Numbered from the stretch's first letter, positions 25,701 through 34,632 are shown. The stretch: 39,468 nucleotides of DNA from CAADGL01 sp964643885 (GCA_964643885.1 CAZXUI010000039.1:1-39468), one strand, 5' to 3'. The notes: a model not told the origin generated them from the sequence alone. Numbers and translations are program-made.

Positions 25701-26603
25701 GATTCCTTCTCCTGGAGCGGAGGCACGATGAGCGGGGCCGGTACCACGATCAACCGACAGACCGCCTTCCTCGTGGGGATCCGGGAGCGGACGCTCGACC
25801 AGCGCCGCCTGCTGAACTTCGGCACCACCCATTGGGACGGCCCCCTGACCGCGCTCAACGGCGCTAGGATCGTCAACATCGGTGCGTTCCGCATGGGTGT
25901 GATCGGCACCAGCGATAGCACGCTCGGAGGAGCGGACGGCGGCATCTTCGCGAATGAGAGCGCCGGGGAAGTTACCAAGGCCGGACCCCATACTTGCGCC
26001 CTGGACGTCATCGTGAACAATGCCGGCCGGATCGTCGTGTTTGAAGGCGTGCTGCGCTTCGCGAACACCTTCACCCAGACCGGCGGTGCCGTAATCGTCC
26101 GCGGCGGCCGGGCCGAGTTCGACAATCCCGTGACCCTCCAGGGCGGCCGCTTCGGCGGCAACGGCCCCGCTCTCATCCAACGCTTGACGAACGTGGGTGG
26201 CTCGGTCAACCCCGGCGAATCGCCCGGGGCGTTCACGCTCGAAGGCGATTACGAGCAGAGCTCCGGCGGCACGCTCGAGATCGAGCTGGGCGGCCTGACG
26301 CCCGGGGACGAGCACGACGTCTTCGTCGTCACCGGCAGCGCCACGCTGGGCGGCACGCTCGACGCGCGCCTGATCGACGGCTTCGTGCCGCAGGCGGGCG
26401 ACCGCTTCGTCATCCTGACGGCCGGCTCGGTCAGCGGGCAGTTCAGCAACGTCGTCGTCAGCGGCGCGCCCCCGCGGCTCGGTCTGAACGTCACGTACAA
26501 CAGCGGCTCGGTCGTGCTCGAGTTCGTGCAGCAGGCACCCGATCCCTCCGGCCCGGCGTCTCCCCGGCCGCCGGTCGCCAAGCAGCCGCTGCCGGCGCCG
26601 TAG
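22782..26603 (+). CDS. Giant secreted beta-strand-repeat protein, copy 1
   Basis: 1273 residues. A signal-type hydrophobic stretch (QQWIVAVAVLAGSGTATAQ) ends near residue 51, preceded by about 33 unusual residues. No better in-frame start is visible. The mature protein opens with VTWDGSAGTNNWHTC and DEVDLNGAEVFL, a module seen at the start of autotransporter-like repeat proteins. The bulk is repeated units of about 90-130 residues containing GTLTGPGALDVADSFSWSGG, then GAGTTINRQT, then LDQRRLLNFGTTHWDG, then a 'N-x-G-x-F/I' block, as expected for a long right-handed beta-helix. The C-terminal module (NPGESPGAFTLEGDYEQSSG, GSATLGGTLDARLIDGF, RFVILTAGSVSGQF) ends in a Pro-rich tail. There is no beta-barrel, LPXTG or obvious sorting signal. 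A surface, adhesin-like or matrix protein is likely. A paralogue follows at 26810. Confidence 0.88.
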   Translation: MYTGSTCTDQSAFAVPGVSAGFSRPRRKPPPIQQWIVAVAVLAGSGTATAQVTWDGSAGTNNWHTCVQIMGLNDNNWDFDPVPPPNCPPLPGPNDEVDLNGAEVFLTVLPVAEVRNVSNGSLTVTSAGCLRATEFVNLAALTVFTEVTAGGDIVVNGPLNWRGGTLAAPTGSDPAAMGVGVNGPLNIDWITNSTLDRRTLVANGPVSWTGSGDIVLHNGSVFDNRVSFSTNRDEWIHGNDGLFVNRAPFTKAESTGATRVFANVFFENTDTGVIDVSTGTLSLETDGENRGVIRIADNATIVFAPPPGGFFSIIEDTIVEGGGLVRLAEGSGTFVVSADTRFGAQNVRLNGPSVVRGGGCEFTNLEFIRGTMADGVTTVEGDCAIFGNIGRTLDAHVLNLRGTTTWEQGSFVDFQIVNGATLNNFGTFSALNEPNKRLRFVNGQFVNHTGGRLDILTDISAIVGPGLIQNLDTINIGPGASLVSFTPVEFEQLGILNLNSGVLNVHAGRAFEGQFNLSPETLLQFLNQTFTIDGGTQFGGTGQVFIGGNSIVDFQQPSTEIANVELGGVGGGTVSGAGDLIVTNQLDWTRGQMTGSGRTITRATLNMTSTNAKTLSQRRLQHEGAGAWTGGNFALNNGARFVVASGASFDIQSTGNFTHATGADGIVEVLGTLRKTSAGTLSFPTGVVLINRGGQTFDIQSGDVTVSGGGENSGTISIAGGSNLRFLSSYLMAGGSIQGDGFVRVQGGVLGIEGAPQVQNIELASGTIDGPGNLTVNELLSWSGGLIGGSQGTLTIAQGAEIDMTVGGSDKDIELYTVNNEGRGVLSGNNRVLYLDQATWNNAGSLELRDGASVRPDTQGGAALVNSGMIRKTGAAESQSFISVPLTNNGAVRVESNALFLSGGSSTGTFHSEADTAVIFSAGDFALNAGTQFTGPGSAVLAGGQLSVNADVNATSFSVSDGTLTGPGALDVADSFSWSGGTMSGAGTTINRQTAFLVGIRERTLDQRRLLNFGTTHWDGPLTALNGARIVNIGAFRMGVIGTSDSTLGGADGGIFANESAGEVTKAGPHTCALDVIVNNAGRIVVFEGVLRFANTFTQTGGAVIVRGGRAEFDNPVTLQGGRFGGNGPALIQRLTNVGGSVNPGESPGAFTLEGDYEQSSGGTLEIELGGLTPGDEHDVFVVTGSATLGGTLDARLIDGFVPQAGDRFVILTAGSVSGQFSNVVVSGAPPRLGLNVTYNSGSVVLEFVQQAPDPSGPASPRPPVAKQPLPAP

Positions 26604-26809
26604 CAGCGATTCTGTCGGCGGCTGCGCCTCAACCGCGGCCGGGCGCGGCACAGGCGGCGCCGCGACGCGCGCAACCTCAAAAGAAATCGGCTCTCACGCG
26701 GGCAATACAGAGTGGGCCGTCTCTGCGTCAGGGGCGGGAAGCGGACACTCGGCGTGCCAGGTCCCGATCGGGGCGGGCGCGGCCGCGGGAACCACGAGGG
26801 AGCAGAAGG

Positions 26810-29800
26810 ATGCAGTCGCTGCCGGCGAACCGTTCACGTAACCTCCGACCGAGTCCAGGAATCGCAATTCAGCTCGTCGCATGGAGCGCCATTCTGGGAT
26901 CGAGCGCGATCCATGCCGCGGCCGGCGACGTGATCTGGGATGGAAGCTGCGACAATAATTGGCACACGTGCTGCAATCTGGGCGGGGGGACTTTCGAGAA
27001 CAACTGGGACTTCGGACCCGGTGGTTCGTGCCCTTTGCCGCTGCCCGGTCTTGCGGACGACGTCGATCTGGGCGGGGCGGATGTGGTGCTCGACCAGACG
27101 ACGGTCGAGATCAACAGCCTGCATTCGACCGGGATCTTCACCCTCGCGGGCGTGCACATCCGCGTGACGGAGGGGGTTACGCTCAACGAGTTCAACCTGG
27201 GCGGCGGAACCCTGAACCCCGGCACGTCGGTCGTGATCAACGGACCGTTCGCGGCGACGGGCGGCGAACTTCGGCGCCTGGGCCTTCCGGCCGATCCGCC
27301 GATCCCGGCCCAGTTTCTCGGCGGCATGAGCGTGCCGACCTTCCTGGGCGTCAGGCTGGGCGGCCTCACGATTACGTGCCCGGAAGCTGTGCAGTGGCTC
27401 GACGGTCCGTTCGACCTGAACGAGGGCACGACGTTCGACAGTCAGGACATGTTCGTGGTCGAGTGCGATCGGACGATGGGCAACGCCGCGCCCGCGGCGA
27501 CGTTCGTCAACAACGGCACCTTCACCAAACGCGTCACCACCGGACAGACTCTCATCACCGAGCGCGTCGGCTTCGAGAGCAACGGGGCGGTGAACGTCGA
27601 AACGGGCACGCTGCGGCTCGAGAACGCCACCGGCTTTTCAAGGAACGTTTTCACGGTATCTGACGGGGCGACACTCGAGTTCGCCCAGTTCGGGGCCGGT
27701 CAGTTCACGCTCGACGACGGCACCTCGCTGGCGGGCAGCGGGACGGTGCGCTCCACGAGCAGCGCGCTGATCATTCCAGAGAATGTCGCGGTCGGCGCCA
27801 ACAACTTCGAGCTGGCCGGCGGAAACCTGAAAGGCCCCGGAAGCCTCGTCGTGCTCTTCCTGCTGTGGAATAATGGGGCGATCGACGGCGCGCAGGTTGA
27901 GGCGATTTCGACTCTCGATCTCAACGGTTTTCTGACCAAGACGATCACGAACGGCGGCCTGCTCGAGAACGCCGGGCAGGGCTTGTGGCAGGGCTCGGGC
28001 AGTCTGTTCATCAATGACGGCAGCTTTCGAAACCGCAACACCTTCACGATCAACGATAATTCAGCGATCGTGCTGCGCTGCTCGATGAACAGCCCGGACG
28101 CAGAGTTTCATAATGACACCGGTGCAACCGTCCACGCGATGGGCGAGCACATCGAGTTTTCCGGGAACAACGGACGGATCGTCAACGACGGAAACTGGTT
28201 CACAACGGCGGAAACCCTCGAATTCGAGCTGCCGCTGCACCAGAACGGACTGATGCAGATGCAGTCCGGCAGCGCGACGATCCGGCTCGCGGGCGGCGGC
28301 GAAAGCACCGGCACGTTCGAAACCGCCGGCCTGTTCGGCTCGCTCGTCTTTCTCGGCCGGCCGTACACGCTGAAGGTGGGTACCCAGATCACGGGCGACG
28401 GCCGAGTGGAGCTTCTCGGCTCCGGCGAGATAATCGTTCCATCCGCGCTCGGCACAGTGCCGATCGAATGTGCTTTCAATCAGATCGGCGGAACGGTCTC
28501 CGGGGACGGCAACCTGCTGCTCGACAGCACGGTCGGCGTCTCGAACTGGTTCGGCGGCATGATGAGGGGACTCGGCACGACCACCGTCAGCCGGGATACG
28601 CAGTTCTTCATCACCGACGGAACCAGCATCGCAGCCAAGACGGTCGACCAGCGCGAGTTGATCCTGGACTCGTTCAACGCGGTATTCAGCGGCGCGGGCG
28701 ATCTCCTGCTCCACAACGGCGCGCGGCTGCACGTTTTGTTCGGCGCAAAGCTTTCGGTCAGCGGCACCGACGGTCCGCAGGACATCGCCAACGGCAGCGG
28801 CGGCGACGACGGCGTCGTCACGATCGACGGCGACCTGGACGTCAACAACCTGCTCCGCGTCGACGCCAACACGATCTTCAACATTCACGGTACGGCCAAT
28901 CTCCTCGCCGAGCTCTGGCTCTCCGGCGGCGGCGACTTCACCGACGGTCTCATCGCGGGCCCCGCCGCCTTCGAGCTGCGGGGGGATACGTTCACCTTCG
29001 ACGACACGTTCGTCCTCGGCCCGATCATGCGGATCAAGGGCGGAATCGCCGACGTAATCACCACGGCGGAGGTGGACCGGGTGGAGCTCAGCAACGGCGC
29101 GATCGACGGGCCGGGAGAATTCATCAACGACCAGAGTTTCGAGTGGACCGGCGGCGCGATGCGGGGCGCCGGCATCACGACGCTTAACGGAGCAGCCAGC
29201 CTCACCGGTGGCAACAAGTTCCTCATGCAGCGGACCATCAACAACCGCGGCAGCGGCCTGACCTGGAGCGCGGGGACGCTCACCGCATCGAACGGCGGAA
29301 TCATCAACAACTTCGCCCCCTTCGAGATCGCCGGCTCGCCCAGCCTCCAGGCCACCGCCGGCGCCGGCGTGATCAACAATCACAGCACCTTCTTCAAATC
29401 GGCCGATGCCGGCCAGACGAATATCTTCGTGCCCTTCAACCAGTCCGGCGGGGAGGTCCGCTGCGACGCCGGCACACTTCGCTTCGCGGCCGCGTACTCG
29501 CAGACCGGCGGCGTGACGCGCTTCGGAACCGGCGGAAACCTCGTCTTCAGCCAGTCGTTGCTGCTGCTCGGCGGCGTCGCGACCGGAAGCGGCGCCACGA
29601 CCGCCAATATCGTCAACACCGGCGGCATCGTCCGGCCGGGCAACACGCCCGGACTGCTCTCGATCACGGGGAGTTACTCGCAGTCGGACGCCGGGGTGCT
29701 GGAGATCGAGCTGGCCGGACTCGTACCGGGCAGCGAGCACGACGCGCTCGAGATCACCGGCAGCGCCACGCTGGGCGGCACGCTCGACGTGCGCCTGATC

Positions 29801-30028
29801 GACGGCTTCGTGCCACAGGCCGGCGACAGCTTCGTCATCCTGACGGCCGGCTTGGTCAGCGGACAGTTCAGCGACGTGATCGTCAGCGGCGCACCGCCGC
29901 GGCTGGACCTGAGCGTGACGTACGACAGCGGCTCGGTCGTGCTCGAGTTCGTGCAGCAGCAGCCCGATCCGTCCGGCCCGCCGACTCCCCGGCCGCCGGT
30001 CGCCAAGCAGCCGCTGCCGGCGCCGTAG
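26810..30028 (+). CDS. Giant secreted beta-strand-repeat protein, copy 2 (paralogue)
   Basis: 1072 residues. ATG 26810 has AGGGAG seven bases upstream and gives a signal peptide ending near AAAGDVIWDG. The architecture matches the gene at 22782: an opening DVIWDGSCDNNWHTC and NNWDFGPGG, the DDVDLGGADVVLD block, then repeated beta-helix units (GAIDGPGEFINDQSFEWTGG, GAGITTLNGAAS, MQRTINNRGSGLTWSAG), and the same C-terminal module and Pro-rich tail. Internal repeats have diverged strongly from copy 1, and copy 2 is about 200 residues shorter, so units have been lost or gained. The last 327 bases of the two genes are far more alike than the rest. A shared promoter is possible, but the 206-base gap could hold its own. 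No function can be assigned beyond surface-exposed or secreted structural protein. Confidence 0.88.
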   Translation: MQSLPANRSRNLRPSPGIAIQLVAWSAILGSSAIHAAAGDVIWDGSCDNNWHTCCNLGGGTFENNWDFGPGGSCPLPLPGLADDVDLGGADVVLDQTTVEINSLHSTGIFTLAGVHIRVTEGVTLNEFNLGGGTLNPGTSVVINGPFAATGGELRRLGLPADPPIPAQFLGGMSVPTFLGVRLGGLTITCPEAVQWLDGPFDLNEGTTFDSQDMFVVECDRTMGNAAPAATFVNNGTFTKRVTTGQTLITERVGFESNGAVNVETGTLRLENATGFSRNVFTVSDGATLEFAQFGAGQFTLDDGTSLAGSGTVRSTSSALIIPENVAVGANNFELAGGNLKGPGSLVVLFLLWNNGAIDGAQVEAISTLDLNGFLTKTITNGGLLENAGQGLWQGSGSLFINDGSFRNRNTFTINDNSAIVLRCSMNSPDAEFHNDTGATVHAMGEHIEFSGNNGRIVNDGNWFTTAETLEFELPLHQNGLMQMQSGSATIRLAGGGESTGTFETAGLFGSLVFLGRPYTLKVGTQITGDGRVELLGSGEIIVPSALGTVPIECAFNQIGGTVSGDGNLLLDSTVGVSNWFGGMMRGLGTTTVSRDTQFFITDGTSIAAKTVDQRELILDSFNAVFSGAGDLLLHNGARLHVLFGAKLSVSGTDGPQDIANGSGGDDGVVTIDGDLDVNNLLRVDANTIFNIHGTANLLAELWLSGGGDFTDGLIAGPAAFELRGDTFTFDDTFVLGPIMRIKGGIADVITTAEVDRVELSNGAIDGPGEFINDQSFEWTGGAMRGAGITTLNGAASLTGGNKFLMQRTINNRGSGLTWSAGTLTASNGGIINNFAPFEIAGSPSLQATAGAGVINNHSTFFKSADAGQTNIFVPFNQSGGEVRCDAGTLRFAAAYSQTGGVTRFGTGGNLVFSQSLLLLGGVATGSGATTANIVNTGGIVRPGNTPGLLSITGSYSQSDAGVLEIELAGLVPGSEHDALEITGSATLGGTLDVRLIDGFVPQAGDSFVILTAGLVSGQFSDVIVSGAPPRLDLSVTYDSGSVVLEFVQQQPDPSGPPTPRPPVAKQPLPAP
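29702..30028 (+). repeat. Conserved 3'-end segment shared with 26277-26603
   Basis: The final 327 bases of the two giant repeat genes align without any gap. By hand I count about 39 mismatches, roughly 88 per cent identity, and the last 39 bases (from GTCGCCAAGCAG to the stop) are identical. The encoded end reads PRPPVAKQPLPAP in both. Either the tail is functionally constrained, for example as a secretion or anchoring signal, or the segment has been homogenised by gene conversion. Confidence 0.85.
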
Positions 30029-30103
30029 CCCGCGTCGCCGGTACAAGCAGGTCGAAGCGGACCCGGCACCGGGCCTCCGGCGCCGCACGCGACGGAACCG
30101 CAG

Positions 30104-31804
30104 TCAGATCGCGGAGCGCCGATCGGCCAGGTTTTGCTGCCGCAATCGATCGCTCGCCTGGTCCAGGATCGCCATGGCGACGCGCTCCGGGTTGTATCCG
30201 CCCGAGAGCAGCACGCAGGGCTTGCCGGCCGCGTTGGCGAACGCCCGTGCATTCTCCGCCTGGAGATGTCCCACCAGCTTGATAATCACCAGCACCACCG
30301 CCGTGTCGCCCCGATGGATCGGCGCTCGCATCGGCGCGCTGGAACCGTGCTCGGTGAGCTCGACCCACTCGGCATCCTTCAGCTCGAACGCTTCGACGAG
30401 GCGCTCCACCGCGCCCGCTTTCGGCTGCCCACCCACGATGACCATCCGTTTGCCCCGCAACAGGCCGCGGACCTCGTTCACCGCCTCGCTCCAGGCTCGG
30501 TCATCCGATGAAGAGTCGCTCCCCGGGTCGCTGTCGGCCTTGGGGGCAAGGGCCCGCGCTTTGCCCACGACCACGGCCATCGAGCGGCCGTCCGCGGCGT
30601 CTCCCGGCCATAGTGCGGCGGCCGCGGGACCGACGGCCTCGGCGATCCGCGGGTCGTTCGGCTTGACGCCCATCTCTTCCAGCCTCGCCACCGCCGCTTC
30701 GATCTTGCCCCAATCGGCGGACGAGTCTTCCGGGCCGTTCTTGATGATCAGTCCCGCGTGATACCTGATCTGCCCCAGGGCGTTTCGGACGCCTCTTGCC
30801 CATCGGGCGCGGCTGTCGAGATGATCGTTGGCTTCCCTGATCCTGCGGCGCAGGTCGTCCACGTTTTCCGGGTCCGCCGGATCGTCGGTGGTCATGTGAC
30901 GTTCGATGAACATCCGCCGCGATGCCGCCTCGCGCTTCAGCCAGAGATGCGCCTCGAACTGATCGCGATCATCGCTCGTCAGCCACGTGCAGCCGAGCGC
31001 GACCCGCAGCGCCGAGCTGGCTTCCGCCAGAAGCTGCAGCGCGGCCGCTTCGTCGGCCGATTGGCTGCCCTCGCCGCACTCCTCGATCCGGCGCACGAGG
31101 GCGACCGCATCCGCCTGGGCGTCGTAGCAGTCGGCGATCCGCGAAAGCGCCGCATCGTCCGGCGGGGTGCGCTCCCGCCAGAACACCCACAGGAAACAGT
31201 TCGGCATCGATTTCGCCATGGCGAGCATCTCACTGAGCCTTCGCAAAACCGCATCCTCTGCCTCCGGGTCGCCCTCGGCCGCGCGTTTCTCGATGAACAG
31301 GCGGCAAGACGCGGCCTTGAGCCGGCAGCGCTGCTCGATCAGCGCCAGGTCCACCTCGAAGCCGTCGGCCGGGCCCGCCGTCTTCGCCTCGGCCCGGCGC
31401 CGCGACTCGATCGCCGCATTGCGTGCGCTGGTAAGCTCATCAATGGTCCCCTCGAGCGGGAGATGAATCAGCGCGTCGCCCAGCTTCAGCGGCACGAGCT
31501 CCCACGACCTTGGGGGCCGGCGTCCGGCCGAGGCGGGCTCGGCAGCCTGTCCGGCCCGCGCCACCGCGGCCGCCGGCTCGAGCTCGGTCGCGACCCGGCC
31601 GGCCGCCGCGTCGCTCATTGAATCTGTGGCGGGGGTTGCGGACTCGTTTTTCGCGCTTGCGTCCGTTCCTATGCGTTGCACTTGCTCGCAAAGCCACTGC
31701 CCTATCAGGCCGGCGGCTCGTCTCAGTGCTTCGGATCGCTCCAGATGGGGGCGAAGCAATTGCGCTACGGCGTCTGCCAGTTGTCGAAGTTCGGAATCCG
31801 TCAT
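30104..31804 (-). CDS. Uncharacterised protein with C-terminal DUF2325-like domain
   Basis: 566 residues. ATG 31804 has a strong ribosome-binding site (AGGAG, six bases). The N-terminal ~90 residues are partly helical and then low-complexity Ala/Glu-rich. The middle (~95-420) is a helical region rich in Arg, Asp and Glu with no motif I recognise (WELVPLKLGDALIHLPLEGT, FLWVFWRERTPPDDAAL). The last ~110 residues start LLRGKRMVIVGGQPKAGAVE and continue DAEWVELTEHGSS, VVLVIIKLVGHLQAENAR and KPCVLLSGGYNPERVAMAIL. This is the pattern of DUF2325, a Rossmann-like domain of unknown function. No signal peptide or membrane segment is seen, so it should be cytoplasmic. It is convergent with the giant repeat gene, with 75 bases between stops. 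It may act as a signalling or nucleotide-binding protein; I cannot say more. Confidence 0.75.
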   Translation of the reverse strand: MTDSELRQLADAVAQLLRPHLERSEALRRAAGLIGQWLCEQVQRIGTDASAKNESATPATDSMSDAAAGRVATELEPAAAVARAGQAAEPASAGRRPPRSWELVPLKLGDALIHLPLEGTIDELTSARNAAIESRRRAEAKTAGPADGFEVDLALIEQRCRLKAASCRLFIEKRAAEGDPEAEDAVLRRLSEMLAMAKSMPNCFLWVFWRERTPPDDAALSRIADCYDAQADAVALVRRIEECGEGSQSADEAAALQLLAEASSALRVALGCTWLTSDDRDQFEAHLWLKREAASRRMFIERHMTTDDPADPENVDDLRRRIREANDHLDSRARWARGVRNALGQIRYHAGLIIKNGPEDSSADWGKIEAAVARLEEMGVKPNDPRIAEAVGPAAAALWPGDAADGRSMAVVVGKARALAPKADSDPGSDSSSDDRAWSEAVNEVRGLLRGKRMVIVGGQPKAGAVERLVEAFELKDAEWVELTEHGSSAPMRAPIHRGDTAVVLVIIKLVGHLQAENARAFANAAGKPCVLLSGGYNPERVAMAILDQASDRLRQQNLADRRSAI

Positions 31805-32266
31805 GGATCGCTCCTATGCGCTAGAGAGAACATTGCGGCTTTTCGCATGGATCACTTCCATGTTCTATCCGAGTTGCAGGTCCGGACCAAGTCCGGCCAT
31901 CCGTTGGCGCGCGAGCCCGGCGAGCTCGACCCATCCGTTCACCGGCTGCATCCGGCGCGAAAGCGTCCCACGTCGCCCGCGCAACGCATCGCCACTCGCA
32001 CTCCGGGTGCGTCTGGGCGCCTCATCAGGCGGCCCGCATGCGCAACACAGCGGCCAAGCCTCGTTCGCGCGGTTCACGCCGACCGCCGGCCGGCGATGGC
32101 CGGCCCGGCCCGTTGTGAAAATCGCCCCCACGCCTCAGAATGAGCCGTCGGACTGGGCCGGCCGACAGTATTCCTTCCGCGCGCGAAGCGCACCGATCCG
32201 GCTCGCTGCGCTCGGCCGGGAGTCCCGCAGCCGCGGCAGGCCCGGGCCGGGATAGGCGGAGTGCGC
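31805..32266. other. Gene-free divergent intergenic region
   Basis: 462 bases between the divergent DUF2325-like and DUF202 genes. It must hold both promoters. I see no convincing small gene, RNA gene, repeat or terminator, and cannot place promoter boxes with confidence. Confidence 0.5.
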
Positions 32267-32650
32267 ATGCGAAGAGCGCCGTACAGCCAGTTTCGCGGCC
32301 AGAAACTCACGCTCAACGACTATCTCGCCATCGACCGCACGATTCTCGCCAACGAGCGCACGCTGCTCGCCTACGGCCGCACCGCTCTCGCCCTGGCGGT
32401 CGTCGGCGGCAGCCTGATCAAGTTCTTCGCCTCGGTCTGGTTGCGCCTGCTCGGAGGGTTGTTTCTCGCCGCCGGAGTGCTGGTGACCGTGCGCGGCTGG
32501 CATCGCTACGAGCAGACCAAGCAGCTTCTGGCCGCTGCGCTGGAACAGCAGACCGGCGCGGCCGAACACCCGCTCAAGGAGGAGATCAGCCCGCCGGCGG
32601 ACTCGGCGGCCAAAACAGAAGAATCAAAGGCAGACCAACCAGCCAGGTGA
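32267..32650 (+). CDS. DUF202 (YidH-type) small membrane protein
   Basis: 127 residues from ATG 32267, which has AGGCGGA six bases upstream; a GTG at 32261 overlaps that site and is less likely. The family signature is clear: LNDYLAIDRTILANERTLLA followed by YGRTALALAVVGGSLIKFF. Two hydrophobic helices (about residues 39-55 and 58-77) are followed by a basic stretch and a polar C-terminal tail of about 45 residues rich in Glu, Gln and Ala. DUF202 proteins are inner-membrane proteins of unknown function. The 3' end overlaps the 3' end of the convergent permease gene by 65 bases, all within the polar tail. Confidence 0.88.
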   Translation: MRRAPYSQFRGQKLTLNDYLAIDRTILANERTLLAYGRTALALAVVGGSLIKFFASVWLRLLGGLFLAAGVLVTVRGWHRYEQTKQLLAAALEQQTGAAEHPLKEEISPPADSAAKTEESKADQPAR

Positions 32651-34373
32651 GCAGCGTCACCGGCAGGCCGAGCCGCAGATAATCGCCGAAGCGGTACCCG
32701 CCAGGCCCCAGCACGAGCGTATTGGACTGATGGCCGATGGGTGTGAGGTACGCGGACGATGCGCCAAGTGCGACGGCCATGAGGAACGGGTCGCACGAGA
32801 CCGCCATGCTTTCGGCCAGCCGCAACCCGATCGGGGCCATCAGCACGGTCGCGGCCGCGTTGTTGATCACGTTCGAGAGCAGCGTCGTGCCGACGAGCAG
32901 CGCCCCGATGGTTGCGGCGGCCGGCAGGCCCTGCGTAAGCGACCAGAGGGCATCGGCGATCCAGCGGGCCCCGCCGGTCGACTCGAGCGCCTCTCCGACG
33001 GGGATCATCGCCGCCAGCAGCACGATGATCGGCCAGTCGACGGCGCCATACGCCTCCCGCAGCGTGATCAGCCGGGCCAGCACCATTGCCACCGCGCACG
33101 CCGACAGGGCGAGCTGAACCGGGAGCCAGCCGAGCGCCATGACGGCCAGCGCGGCCGCGAACAGCCCGAGCGAAAGCGCCACCCGCCTGGGCTGGCCCAA
33201 GCGCAGGCCGCGCCGCGCCAGCGGCAGACAGCCCAGCTTCGCGATCGCCTCGGGCAGCGCCTGCCCGTCGCCCTGAAGCAGCAGCACGTCGCCGGCGCGG
33301 AAGCGCACGTCGCGCAGCCGCTGGCGCAGCCGTCTTCCCTGCCGCGCCACGCCGAGCAGATTCACACCGAAGCGCCGTCGCAGGTTGAGTTGCCCGGCCG
33401 AGCGGCGTTCGATATAGGAGTCGGGTGCGACGATCGCCTCCACCACCTCGATCGAGTCCGATTTGAGCAGCTCGTCGCGCAGCTCCTTGTCGCCGACCAG
33501 CTCGAGCTTCAGCGCGTCGCGCAGGGCCTTGATCGATTCGGCGTCACCCTCGACCAGCAGCACGTCGTCCACTCTCGGCGTTTCGTGGATCGACGGCATG
33601 ACCACGCGCCGCTGGCCGCGCGCCAGCCCGACGATGACGAAGTCCGCATCCACGGCCTGTCCGATCTCACGCAGCGTTCTGCCTTCGATCTTCGATTGCT
33701 CCGTGACGCGCAGCTCCGTCGTGTATTCGTCGATCTCGAACATCTCCTCGGCCGACGAATCCCCCTTGCGCTCCGGTACGAGCCACCAGCCGACCAGGCC
33801 GATCAGCGCCACGCCCGCCAGCGCCACTCCCGCGCCGACGCAGGCGAAATCGAACATGCGGAACGCTTCGCCGGTCGCGTCGGCCCGAACCATCGCGATA
33901 ATGACATTCGGCGGCGTGCCGATCAGCGTCACCAGGCCGCCCAGAAGCGACCCGAACGCCAGCGGCATCAACAGGTAGGACGGACTGCGATTCGCCGCTC
34001 GCGCCAGCGAGATCGCCGCCGGCATCAGGATCGCCAGCGCGCCCACGTTGTTCATGAACGCCGATGCCAGAGCCACCAGCAGCGTCAGCGTGCTCACCTG
34101 TACGACACGCCGCTGCCCCACATGCTCCAGCAGCCGAACCAGCAGCTCGACAACGCCCGCGCTGCGCATTACGGCCGAAATGATCAGCACCGCCGCGACC
34201 GTTACAACGGCCGGATGCCCGAAACCCAGGAACGCCTCGGCGGCCGGCACAATCCCCGCCACGCTGAGCACCAGCAGCGCCAACAGCGCCACCAGGTCGT
34301 AGCGCCACTTTCCATGGACGAAGAGAGCCAGCGCGGCCGCGAGCGTCCCGAAGACGATCCAGCGTTCGACCAT
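32586..34373 (-). CDS. SLC13/DASS-type anion permease with two RCK_C (TrkA-C) domains
   Basis: 595 residues. ATG 34373 (MVERWIVFGTLAAALALFV) starts directly at the first membrane helix; the open frame upstream to 34598 is low-complexity and unlikely to be coding. The N-terminal membrane half has SAFMNNVGALAILMPAAISL and the substrate-site-like LIGTPPNVIIAMV. Two cytoplasmic RCK_C domains follow (~205-375; SKIEGRTLREIGQAVDADFV, HETPRVDDVLLVEGDAESIK, FRAGDVLLLQGDGQALPEAI). The C-terminal membrane half has the partner hairpin TTLLSNVINNAAATVLMAPI and AYLTPIGHQSNTLVLGPGGY. This 'membrane-RCK_C-RCK_C-membrane' arrangement is typical of bacterial sodium-coupled sulfate or dicarboxylate-type transporters. 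The exact substrate cannot be read from the sequence. Divergent from the TPR gene at 34633. Confidence 0.92.
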   Translation of the reverse strand: MVERWIVFGTLAAALALFVHGKWRYDLVALLALLVLSVAGIVPAAEAFLGFGHPAVVTVAAVLIISAVMRSAGVVELLVRLLEHVGQRRVVQVSTLTLLVALASAFMNNVGALAILMPAAISLARAANRSPSYLLMPLAFGSLLGGLVTLIGTPPNVIIAMVRADATGEAFRMFDFACVGAGVALAGVALIGLVGWWLVPERKGDSSAEEMFEIDEYTTELRVTEQSKIEGRTLREIGQAVDADFVIVGLARGQRRVVMPSIHETPRVDDVLLVEGDAESIKALRDALKLELVGDKELRDELLKSDSIEVVEAIVAPDSYIERRSAGQLNLRRRFGVNLLGVARQGRRLRQRLRDVRFRAGDVLLLQGDGQALPEAIAKLGCLPLARRGLRLGQPRRVALSLGLFAAALAVMALGWLPVQLALSACAVAMVLARLITLREAYGAVDWPIIVLLAAMIPVGEALESTGGARWIADALWSLTQGLPAAATIGALLVGTTLLSNVINNAAATVLMAPIGLRLAESMAVSCDPFLMAVALGASSAYLTPIGHQSNTLVLGPGGYRFGDYLRLGLPVTLLTWLVGLPLILLFWPPSPPAG

Positions 34374-34632
34374 GCCGCACCTCGCTCGTCCGGCGGCGGC
34401 GCGAAGATCAATCCGGTCTGTTTTAGCGGGAATGGCCGCCGCGCCGGCCGCGTCGAGAAGTGTACCCGCGGACACAGGCCGCCTCACGCGACGCGGCGCG
34501 GGCGGCCTCGTCCGCTGTTGAACTCGCCGGCCCGGGCCGCCGGAGCCAGCCGCCCGGCCGCTCTCGACCTTCTCAGCCTCGCCCGCGTCTGCGACCATCC
34601 CCCGCAGCGGAAATCAATCTGCGAGGAGCATC

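Noticed and set aside
26604..26809. Possible small gene or RNA between the two giant repeat genes.
   Set aside because: No open frame with a plausible start, and no stable RNA-like structure could be seen; it probably holds only the leader of the second gene.
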